DNA from: Halieaceae bacterium
GTDB taxonomy: Bacteria > Pseudomonadota > Gammaproteobacteria > Pseudomonadales > Halieaceae
NCBI GenBank assembly: GCA_002683395.1
Contig: NYTG01000011.1
Span: 33,839-46,598, forward strand
Direction: 5' to 3'
Length of the DNA stretch: 12,760 bases
Every line of letters starts with the position of its first letter. The stretch's first letter is position 1. The position numbers were made by a program, and so were the translations under genes. The notes under the pieces are model-generated. The model was given only the letters and a program-made list of their open reading frames with translations, made no database searches and had not been told where the DNA came from. Of this stretch, positions 7,308 to 12,760 are shown piece after piece.

Positions 7308-7419
7308 CAGAGGTCTCTTCCAGACAGGCCTAAACGGGTTGTAGCACAGGCCGCGCGCGCAAAAAAGCGCTCTTTGAGCAGACGCCTGCCGAAGCACACC
7401 TTAAAGTCTACCCGTGCAG

Positions 7420-7437
7420 CCTGAGATGGCGCTCAGG
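7420..7437. repeat. short inverted repeat in the hrcA-recN intergenic region
   Basis: CCTGAG (7420-7425) and CTCAGG (7432-7437) form a perfect 6-base inverted repeat with a 6-base centre. It lies just upstream of the recN promoter candidate. It resembles neither CIRCE nor a LexA box, and could be an operator or chance. A 10-base palindrome, CAAAGCTTTG, also occurs at 7475-7484. The rest of this 188-base gap holds only the recN promoter candidate. Confidence 0.3.
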
Positions 7438-7440
7438 ATG

Positions 7441-7469
7441 TTCACTCCTGTGTCAGTCTGCGCTATAAC
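7441..7469 (+). promoter_or_regulatory. sigma-70-type promoter candidate for recN
   Basis: TTCACT (7441-7446), a 17-base spacer and TATAAC (7464-7469), giving a start near 7476 and a leader of about 20 bases. The -10 matches five of six consensus bases and the -35 four of six. No CTGT-N8-ACAG LexA site overlaps it. Confidence 0.45.
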
Positions 7470-7495
7470 GTCACCAAAGCTTTGCGAATCGCGTC

Positions 7496-9145
7496 ATGCT
7501 GATCAATCTCTCAATACAGGACTATGCCGTTGTCGACCAGCTCGAGGTCGACCTCAATCCCGGTATGACCTGCATCACCGGGGAGACCGGCGCGGGTAAG
7601 TCGATCATGCTCGACGCACTCGGGCTTTGCATCGGCGATCGCGCTGACTCCAAGGCGATTCGACCCGGCGCCGCGCGGACCGATATCGCGGCCTGCTTTG
7701 ATGTCAGCCACAATACCCGCGCTCAGGTGTGGCTGGCAGAACGTGACCTTGATGCGTCGGGTGACTGCATCCTGCGCCGAACCATTACTGCCGAGGGTCG
7801 ATCCCGCGCCTACATCAACGGCTCACCCACCACACTGTCAGACTGCGCGGACCTCGGACAGTTGCTGGTCGACATCCACTCCCAGCACGCCCACCAATCA
7901 CTCTTACGCCGAGCTGTGCAGCGCAACCTGCTCGACACCTATGCCGGTGCGGAAGCACTCATTGTCGAAGTCAGCCAGACCGCCCAGCGCTGGCGAGTCT
8001 TGCAAGAGGATTACATCCGTCTCGCCGGACAAACCGAGGAGTTTGACGCCCGCAGGGCGCTGCTCACCTATCAAATCGCAGAGCTCGAAAGTCTGAACCC
8101 CCGAGTCGGTGAGCTTGAGCAGCTCGAAACGCAACACCAGATGCTCGCCAACGCCGCCTTCATCATCGACAGCGCCAACGACATTGCCAGCGGTTGCGAG
8201 AGCCAACGCGACCAGCTCGCTCGATTGGTGCAACTCGCTAACGATGGACGAATGACCACGTCCGCCACTGAAAACCTCCGCGAATTATTGCAATCAGCGT
8301 TGATTCAACTCGACGAGGCGCAGGCCGAAACGGCGCGTTTTGCCGCCTCGGTCGAACTCGACCCCGAGGGGCTCAGGGCCACCGAAGAACGAATGAGTGC
8401 GCTCCATGATCTGGCGCGCAAGCATCGGGTCACGCCAGAGGCGCTCCCTGAACTGCTGAGCTCATTACAGGCAGAACTGGCCTCTTTGACGGGTGGCTCT
8501 GAACAACTAGCGGCGCTGGAACAAGCACTGGGAGATACGGCGCTCGCGTGGCGGACCCATGCCAAGGCTCTCTCGGAGCGACGACGGGAGACGGCGACAA
8601 AACTCGCGCACCGCGTCATGGAAACACTCGATAGGCTGGCAATGAATAAGTGTGTCTTCGAGATCGCACTCATTCCCTTCAGAGATGACAATCCGGATCC
8701 AAGGGGCGCTGAGGACACTGAGTTTCTGATTGCGACCAATCCGGGTGCCACACCCGGACCACTCAGTAAAGTCGCCTCGGGGGGCGAGCTCTCCCGCATC
8801 AGCCTCGCATTACAGGTGGTCGCAGCCGATACCGCGACCTCTCCGACTATGATTTTTGACGAGGTCGATGTCGGGATCGGCGGGGGTGTGGCCGAGGTGG
8901 TCGGTGATTTGCTGCACACACTGGGAAAGCTCAGTCAGGTGCTGGTAGTGACCCATCAGCCACAGGTCGCTGCCAAAGGAAACCAACATTTGCTAGTGAC
9001 CAAGACCGGCGACCAGAAGGTGCACTCCGAGCTCACGATGCTGGACGGCCAAGCCCGCATAGAGGAAGTGGGACGCATGCTGGGCGGGGCGAAACTCACC
9101 GAGAGTACGCTGGCCCACGCCAAAGAAATGCTGGAGAGCAGCTAG
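7496..9145 (+). CDS. recN: RecN DNA repair ATPase
   Basis: RecN is an SMC-like ATPase of double-strand-break repair that holds DNA ends or sister molecules together for RecA recombination. This one is 549 residues (E. coli 553). The Walker A motif GETGAGKS is at 29-36, right after the SIQDYAVVDQLEVDL start typical of the family. The centre (about 155-370) is a pair of heptad-rich coiled-coil arms rather than an ATPase core. The C-terminal half-site has the ABC signature SGGELSR (about 427-433), Walker B ending TMIFDEVDVGIGG (about 450-462) and the D-loop. The ATG at 7496 lacks a clear Shine-Dalgarno but fits the family N-terminus exactly. It diverges from hrcA, and its TAG stop overlaps the fur stop in CTAG (9142-9145). 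In E. coli recN is a strong SOS gene, but no matching LexA box is visible here. Confidence 0.97.
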   Translation: MLINLSIQDYAVVDQLEVDLNPGMTCITGETGAGKSIMLDALGLCIGDRADSKAIRPGAARTDIAACFDVSHNTRAQVWLAERDLDASGDCILRRTITAEGRSRAYINGSPTTLSDCADLGQLLVDIHSQHAHQSLLRRAVQRNLLDTYAGAEALIVEVSQTAQRWRVLQEDYIRLAGQTEEFDARRALLTYQIAELESLNPRVGELEQLETQHQMLANAAFIIDSANDIASGCESQRDQLARLVQLANDGRMTTSATENLRELLQSALIQLDEAQAETARFAASVELDPEGLRATEERMSALHDLARKHRVTPEALPELLSSLQAELASLTGGSEQLAALEQALGDTALAWRTHAKALSERRRETATKLAHRVMETLDRLAMNKCVFEIALIPFRDDNPDPRGAEDTEFLIATNPGATPGPLSKVASGGELSRISLALQVVAADTATSPTMIFDEVDVGIGGGVAEVVGDLLHTLGKLSQVLVVTHQPQVAAKGNQHLLVTKTGDQKVHSELTMLDGQARIEEVGRMLGGAKLTESTLAHAKEMLESS

Positions 9146-9561
9146 GCGTCAGATTTTTTTCGCACGTACAGAACCAGTGAGTGATCAATGATGTCGTAAC
9201 CGTGCTGCTCTGCAATCAAGTGCTGCCGCCGCTCGATCTCGTCGTCAATAAACTCAATCACCTCGCTGTTATCGACATCTACCATATGATCGTGGTGATG
9301 ATCTGAGGCCATTTCAAAAACAGAGTAGCCCGCTTCAAAGTTGTGGCGAATGATAAGCCCCGCCGTCTCGAACTGCGTTAACACGCGGTAAACGGTGGCA
9401 AGACCGATGTCTTCCCCGCTGTCGCGCAGACGCTGGTAGAGGTCCTCTGCGCTAAAGTGATCGCCCTGCCCCGCAGCATCGCTGAGCATAGAAAGGATTT
9501 TCAGGCGCGGAGCCGTGATTTTGAGTCCCGCTTTTTTCAGTTCGCGATTTTCTGAGGTCAT
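9142..9561 (-). CDS. fur: Fur, ferric uptake regulator
   Basis: A 139-residue Fur repressor, which with Fe(II) shuts off iron acquisition genes. The N-terminal winged helix (about 1-80) includes LKITAPRLKIL (13-23) and the recognition stretch GLATVYRVLTQFETAGLI (53-70). The metal-binding signature HHHDH is at 88-92. The CxxC of E. coli Fur (C93/C96) is replaced by D95 and N98 in the stretch MVDVDNSEVIEF, as in Pseudomonas Fur, so a structural zinc site of the E. coli type cannot form there. The C-terminal HSLVLYVRKK is typical. The ATG at 9561 has only a weak ribosome site. It converges with recN with overlapping stop codons and diverges from bamE across about 70 bases. Only a half-like GATAAT occurs there, so a Fur box for autoregulation is not supported. 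Confidence 0.97.
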   Translation of the reverse strand: MTSENRELKKAGLKITAPRLKILSMLSDAAGQGDHFSAEDLYQRLRDSGEDIGLATVYRVLTQFETAGLIIRHNFEAGYSVFEMASDHHHDHMVDVDNSEVIEFIDDEIERRQHLIAEQHGYDIIDHSLVLYVRKKSDA

Positions 9562-9631
9562 GCGTGAAGAGTTCTCTGCCGGGGTCGTTTGACGGTATCA
9601 TGCCAGCCTAGATTGTTCCTTGGAAGATAAT

Positions 9632-10030
9632 GTGTCACGAGTGACCCCTCTTTTCACGCCTTTGCTGGCGGGCTGTTTACTGACCACCCTCGCCGCATGT
9701 GGCAGTAACTTTGGTTTTCCCGGCGTTTACCGGATCAATGTCGAACAGGGCAACGTGGTAACCGAGGAAATGGTTGAGCAGCTGCGGCCCGGGCTGAATC
9801 GTCGCCAGGTACGCTACATCATGGGCACCCCCCTTATTGAAGACTCTTTCAACGAGAACCGTTGGGATTACCGCTACTTACTGCGCAACGGCAACGAATC
9901 GCTCTCAGAAACACAGTTAACGCTGTGGTTTGAAGGCGATGAGCTGGCGCGAGTAGAAGGAGCCGACGCTCCCGATTGGGACAAGCCTCAGTCAGACGAG
10001 TCGGATCCTGTCGCGCCCTCTGACTCCTGA
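9632..10030 (+). CDS. bamE: BamE (SmpA/OmlA) outer membrane assembly lipoprotein
   Basis: A 132-residue lipoprotein of the beta-barrel assembly complex (BamABCDE), which supports insertion of outer membrane proteins. The GTG at 9632 is chosen because GGAAG stands five to six bases before it. It gives MSRVTPLFTPLLAGC followed by the lipobox L20-A21-A22-C23, so the mature protein would begin at C23. A TTG at 9620 would add four residues without a better ribosome site. The mature part has the SmpA/OmlA fold sequence: YRINVEQGNVVTEEMVEQL, then LRPGLNRRQVRYIMGTPL, then the WDYRY strand. The last 20 or so residues are an acidic, Pro/Ser-rich tail. The final 43 bases overlap rnfH on the other strand. 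The gene is divergent from fur, as in Pseudomonas (omlA-fur). Confidence 0.95.
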   Translation: MSRVTPLFTPLLAGCLLTTLAACGSNFGFPGVYRINVEQGNVVTEEMVEQLRPGLNRRQVRYIMGTPLIEDSFNENRWDYRYLLRNGNESLSETQLTLWFEGDELARVEGADAPDWDKPQSDESDPVAPSDS

Positions 10031-10335
10031 TCACCCTCAACGCGGCCGGCTTTAGCCCGAGCAGCACGCGCCTTGCGCACCTCTTTCGGATCCACCTGTA
10101 ATGGGCGATAAATCTCGACCCGCTCTCCCGCTACCAACACGCGATCCTCAGCGGCGCTCTTGCCCCACACCCCCAGCTTAAGATTAGGACCGAGGGTTAA
10201 CTCTTCAAAGACCTCGTCGAGCTGACTCAGGGTCACTGCCTGCAGCACCGTCGTGCCGGCGGCAACCTCTAGCTTTACGACTCGCTGCTTTTCTGGCAGC
10301 GCGTAGGCAACTTCAACTTGAATGGTCTCGCTCAT
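9988..10335 (-). CDS. rnfH: RnfH family ubiquitin-like small protein (RatB)
   Basis: A 115-residue RnfH-family protein, recognised by the N-terminal VEVAYALPEKQRVVKLEV (8-25) and the conserved GERVEIYRPLQVDPKEVRK (about 69-87). It has a beta-grasp fold in the family, and its biochemical role is not settled; the name comes from linkage to Rnf electron-transport genes in some bacteria. E. coli RnfH is 96 residues. Here an extra acidic Ser/Gly/Asp tail (about 97-115) is encoded by DNA that mostly also encodes the bamE tail on the opposite strand. The ATG is inside the ratA stop (ATGA, 10332-10335), so the two are probably translationally coupled. The ratA-rnfH pairing is conserved in gammaproteobacteria. 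Confidence 0.93.
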   Translation of the reverse strand: MSETIQVEVAYALPEKQRVVKLEVAAGTTVLQAVTLSQLDEVFEELTLGPNLKLGVWGKSAAEDRVLVAGERVEIYRPLQVDPKEVRKARAARAKAGRVEGDQESEGATGSDSSD

Positions 10336-10772
10336 GCTGCAGGCCCTAGCTGCTGGGTAGCGCGTCTGACCACTGCGTCCACCAGGTCAAGCGCAACTTT
10401 GTCGAATAATTTTCCCGCGGCAATACTGGCGATTCCGCTGGCCAGTTCAAAATGCAGGCGCAACGATGTTTTACACGCGGCTTCACCGAGCGCACGAAAC
10501 GCCCACTGCCCCGAAAACGTCTCAAACGGGCCCTCGATGAGCGTGAGCTCGATTCGCTCGGGCCGCTGCATGGTGTTTCGGGTCGTGAATCCATGGCTAA
10601 TCCCTGCGCGGGATAACCGCAGGGTTGCTGTCACACTCGCCTCGTCGCGCTCGTGTATCTCGGCCCCCACACAGCCATCAAGGAATTCCGGGTAGCGCTC
10701 AATATCGGCTACCAAATCGAAGATCTGCTCAGCGGTATGCGGTAAGAGTGCGCTTCGTTCAATGACAGTCAT
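10332..10772 (-). CDS. ratA: RatA / Coq10-like START-domain protein
   Basis: A 146-residue protein of the RatA/Coq10 family with a single START-like helix-grip domain: VIERSALLPHTAEQIFDLV at the start, then DIERYPEFLDGC (about 28-39), LRLSRAGISHGFTTRN (about 51-66) and the C-terminal helix LFDKVALDLVDAVV. Mitochondrial Coq10 binds ubiquinone and supports respiration. E. coli RatA was reported as a toxin that blocks 70S ribosome formation; the relation of the two activities is unresolved, and the ubiquinone-binding role is the safer expectation. The ATG at 10772 is 42 bases after the transporter stop, with a weak ribosome site, and the stop overlaps rnfH. In many gammaproteobacteria ratA is directly divergent from smpB; here the transporter separates them. 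Confidence 0.92.
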   Translation of the reverse strand: MTVIERSALLPHTAEQIFDLVADIERYPEFLDGCVGAEIHERDEASVTATLRLSRAGISHGFTTRNTMQRPERIELTLIEGPFETFSGQWAFRALGEAACKTSLRLHFELASGIASIAAGKLFDKVALDLVDAVVRRATQQLGPAA

Positions 10773-10814
10773 GAATCCAGTTTACCGAACAACGCCTGGG
10801 TGCGCTGAGATCAC

Positions 10815-12134
10815 TCACAGAACCCCGTGTAAAAGCCAGATGATACAAGCGCTGGGCACGAGCCAACGCAACACATACCACCACAGTCGAAACAGCCACA
10901 TAGGCTCCCGGTACAACTCGCCCCTCAGAATCGGCCTTGGCATCAACCACCCGACAAATAGCGAGGTAAGCAGCAAGCTACAAGGGAGCAGCCACTGCGC
11001 AGAGATACTTCCCACCCGCAGGAGCGGCAGGTCTCCAAAAAACAGAAACATCGCCACCAGCACCACCACCAGTGTGGCAGTCAGTATCGCGCCGCTGACT
11101 CTTCCAAGCTGCCATTCATTGCCCAACAGCATGACCATGGGTTCCAACAGCACCACGGCGGCGCTCCAGGCGACCAGCGCCATGGCCCCAAAAAACAAAG
11201 CCCCATAGGTTTCCCCAAGAGGCAGGTTGGCGAAAGCATAGGGCAGACCCACAAAAATAGCGGCCAATCCTTGAACCGGCGCGACATTGGACTCAAAAAA
11301 TAAGGCGGTGACGATCACCGCGGTGATCATCAAGAAAGTCGTATCAATAACGCCAACCGCCAGCACCGATCGGGCCCAGGGAAGGCCGGTTGGTGCCTGT
11401 GCACCTAACGCCATGCCTAAACTCATCCCGGCACCAAGGGTAACGCCCGCCGCGCTCAATGCCTGCCACAAGGAGTCCAGTCGCCAATCACTGGCCTGGT
11501 TCGAAAACAAGAACTCTTCAACCGGTCGCAAATCGGTATAGACGAAGACAAAATCCAATACCCCTAGCAAGGTAATGGCTACAGCGGGTAAACATATCCA
11601 CGCCAGCAATCCCATCCCGACTCTGATGCCCAGAGCCGACACGACAGCAGCGGCGGCCAGCAGGGTCATCGTTTGCGTAAACTGTACTGGCTGATTGTCG
11701 ACGTAAGCCAAGAACGCATCTGCCACGTCGATAGCACTGGCCGAGGCCAATTCGCCCGAGTAAAGCACCATAGCGCCGTGCAGACACCAGACCGCTGTCA
11801 GGACAGCCACTGCCGCAAAAATGAGTGCCAGCAGCGCCTGAGCCACGCCCAGATGACGCCAGCGCGAGTCTCTATTGGCGACACTGGCGGCCCAATGCAG
11901 CGCCAGCCCGGGAGAGCCTCTGCCAAGGCTACCAATCGCCACCTCGGCAATCAGCACCGGCACGCTCAGCACGCACAATGCCACGACATAACTAAGAAAG
12001 AAGGGGCCACCGCCATGCTCACCGATGAGGTAAGGCAGCCGCTGCAGATTACCCAAGCCCACCGCGACGAGGGCCAGCGTTAGGACGAGCGTACTTCTCG
12101 CGCGCCAGGGCTGCGGGATGTTGTCATCCAGCAC
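10815..12134 (-). CDS. sodium-dependent transporter, NSS (SNF) family
   Basis: A 439-residue integral membrane protein of the neurotransmitter:sodium symporter family, whose bacterial members (LeuT, MhsT, Tyt1) import amino acids with Na+. TM1 carries the hallmark G26-L27-G28-N29 followed by R32-L33-P34-Y35 and HGGGPFF (40-46), equivalent to the LeuT unwound helix and gating arginine. Hydrophobic segments suggest 11 to 12 helices, as in shorter bacterial members. In the TM8 equivalent, LVAWSAAVVLLEPM stands where LeuT has GLTSSIAIMQPM, so the Na2 residues T354/S355 become Ser/Ala. The TM7 asparagine position appears to be Asp (VIDTT). The substrate cannot be inferred. The GTG at 12134 is chosen for GGAG eight bases upstream; TTG at 12140 is the alternative. 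It precedes ratA by 42 bases and diverges from smpB. Confidence 0.92.
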   Translation of the reverse strand: MLDDNIPQPWRARSTLVLTLALVAVGLGNLQRLPYLIGEHGGGPFFLSYVVALCVLSVPVLIAEVAIGSLGRGSPGLALHWAASVANRDSRWRHLGVAQALLALIFAAVAVLTAVWCLHGAMVLYSGELASASAIDVADAFLAYVDNQPVQFTQTMTLLAAAAVVSALGIRVGMGLLAWICLPAVAITLLGVLDFVFVYTDLRPVEEFLFSNQASDWRLDSLWQALSAAGVTLGAGMSLGMALGAQAPTGLPWARSVLAVGVIDTTFLMITAVIVTALFFESNVAPVQGLAAIFVGLPYAFANLPLGETYGALFFGAMALVAWSAAVVLLEPMVMLLGNEWQLGRVSGAILTATLVVVLVAMFLFFGDLPLLRVGSISAQWLLPCSLLLTSLFVGWLMPRPILRGELYREPMWLFRLWWYVLRWLVPSACIIWLLHGVL

Positions 12135-12181
12135 TACCAAGACTCCGGCAAAGCATTCGCCACAGCGCAGGGCGTAAGAAT

Positions 12182-12198
12182 ACCGGCGCGGCGCCGGT
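12182..12198. repeat. perfect inverted repeat between the transporter and smpB
   Basis: ACCGGCG (12182-12188), a 3-base centre, and CGCCGGT (12192-12198) form a perfect 7-base inverted repeat in the 86-base divergent gap. A GGGCGCCC palindrome follows at 12200-12207. The repeat lies where a -35 element for smpB would be, so it is a candidate operator. A hairpin role is possible, but no proper T run follows on either strand. Confidence 0.5.
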
Positions 12199-12208
12199 TG
12201 GGCGCCCG

Positions 12209-12214
12209 TATAAT
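12209..12214 (+). promoter_or_regulatory. consensus -10 box immediately before smpB
   Basis: A perfect TATAAT lies six bases before the smpB ATG. With usual -10 to start spacing, transcription would begin at or next to the ATG, giving a leaderless or nearly leaderless message. No -35 match lies 16-18 bases upstream, where the inverted repeat is instead. The intervening GAGG is too near the ATG to be a good ribosome site. Confidence 0.45.
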
Positions 12215-12220
12215 GAGGTC

Positions 12221-12706
12221 ATGGCGAAATCCAAACGCAACAAGACCGCTGACAATACCATCGCCCAGAACAAAAGAGCACGCTTCGACTTCCAGCTGCT
12301 GGAATCATTCGAGGCCGGCGTGTCACTAGCGGGATGGGAAGTCAAAGCACTCAGGGCTGGCAAGGTGCAGCTCACAGATTCCTATGTGCTAATGAAAGGC
12401 GGCGAAGCGTATCTACTGGGTGCCAGCATTACCCCGCTGGACACCGCGTCGACGCATTTTGTGACCGACCCGACGCGCACTCGCAAGCTACTGCTGCATA
12501 AAAAAGAATTGGCACAGATCAACGCAGGAGTGACACAAAAGGGGCTAACTTGTGTCTGCACCACTCTTTATTGGAAAGGCCACCTGGTCAAGGCGCGCAT
12601 TGAGCTTGCACAGGGTAAAAAGCTGCACGACAAACGCGATACGGAAAAAGAACGCGACTGGCAGCGCCAGAAAGCGCGTATTGTCAGAGACAACGTCAAG
12701 CAGTGA
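12221..12706 (+). CDS. smpB: SmpB, tmRNA-binding protein
   Basis: A 161-residue SmpB, the partner of tmRNA (ssrA) in rescuing stalled ribosomes by trans-translation. The N-terminus MAKSKRNKTADNTIAQNKRA and the OB-fold core FEAGVSLAGWEVKALRAGKVQL (about 30-51), DSYVLMKGGEAYLLG and ITPLDTAS are unmistakable. RTRKLLLHKKEL follows, and the basic C-terminal tail DKRDTEKERDWQRQKARI (about 137-154) is the part that enters the mRNA channel. Length and start agree with the family, so the ATG is secure even though no leader with a good ribosome site precedes it. It is divergent from the transporter, and its TGA abuts the stop of a convergent minus-strand frame in TGATCA. The tmRNA gene is not in the window. 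Confidence 0.98.
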   Translation: MAKSKRNKTADNTIAQNKRARFDFQLLESFEAGVSLAGWEVKALRAGKVQLTDSYVLMKGGEAYLLGASITPLDTASTHFVTDPTRTRKLLLHKKELAQINAGVTQKGLTCVCTTLYWKGHLVKARIELAQGKKLHDKRDTEKERDWQRQKARIVRDNVKQ

Positions 12707-12760
12707 TCAGGCCCAGAAGAGTGCCTTCGCAGAAATCGACAGGCCGATGACAATACACAG
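12707..12760 (-). CDS. possible C-terminus of a convergent membrane protein (runs off the right edge)
   Basis: The last 54 bases, read on the minus strand, give an open frame that enters from outside and ends LCIVIGLSISAKALFWA at a TGA (12707-12709). The hydrophobic, C-terminal-helix-like sequence and the back-to-back stops with smpB (TGATCA) suggest a real gene, perhaps a membrane protein. Seventeen residues are too few to name a family, and chance openness is quite possible. Confidence 0.4.
   Translation of the reverse strand: MCIVIGLSISAKALFWA

Noticed and set aside
8305..8919. A 204-codon open frame on the minus strand opposite recN.
   Set aside because: Ser/Ala-rich shadow of recN codons with no domain character; recN is intact on the plus strand.
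9146..9165. T7 run after recN as a rho-independent terminator.
   Set aside because: The nearest upstream stem (GCTG/CAGC) has only four pairs and is about 11 bases from the T run.
9622..9640. GATAAT near the bamE start as a Fur box for fur autoregulation.
   Set aside because: Only a single half-like element is present, without the inverted partner, and it overlaps the bamE ribosome site.

Overview
The window looks like a chromosomal housekeeping segment of a gammaproteobacterium. The order smpB / ratA-rnfH / bamE / fur / recN / grpE-dnaK-dnaJ-dapB is the one I know from Pseudomonas and related marine gammaproteobacteria. Three differences stand out: hrcA sits between recN and grpE, a thioredoxin-TPR gene (ybbN/cnoX type) follows dapB where Pseudomonas has carAB, and a sodium-symporter-family gene lies between smpB and ratA. 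The fairly GC-rich sequence and the Pseudomonas-like Fur fit a marine lineage such as the OM60/NOR5 group, but that placement is inference. I see no RNA gene, insertion sequence, prophage, CRISPR array or sign of recent transfer.

Layout. Positions 1-347 (-) hold the N-terminal part of an acyl-CoA dehydrogenase. Positions 490-7307 (-) hold the heat-shock block in the order of transcription hrcA, grpE, dnaK, dnaJ, dapB, ybbN. recN (7496-9145, +) is divergent from hrcA and ends in a stop codon overlapping that of fur (9142-9561, -). bamE (9632-10030, +) is divergent from fur and overlaps the end of rnfH tail to tail. A minus-strand group follows: NSS transporter, ratA, rnfH (9988-12134). smpB (12221-12706, +) is divergent from the transporter. 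The last 54 bases look like the C-terminus of a convergent minus-strand gene.

How it works together. grpE and dnaK each have a close match to the sigma-32 (RpoH) heat-shock promoter, both with a 13-base spacer. A rho-independent-type hairpin lies between dnaK and dnaJ, which should make dnaJ-dapB-ybbN expression lower than that of dnaK. dnaJ, dapB and ybbN are joined by 4-base ATGA overlaps, so translation is probably coupled. HrcA is encoded upstream, but no CIRCE operator is visible in the window, so HrcA probably acts elsewhere, for example on groESL. The products form the DnaK-DnaJ-GrpE chaperone cycle plus a redox-linked holdase candidate, next to the lysine/peptidoglycan enzyme DapB.

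The strongest candidates for something undescribed are regulatory rather than new genes. One is the dnaJ leader, where a Shine-Dalgarno sequence, a 25-nt hairpin and the ATG are arranged so that folding would bring the ribosome site to the start. Another is the smpB start region, where a consensus -10 box lies six bases before the ATG behind a perfect inverted repeat. No intergenic gap exceeds 300 bases.
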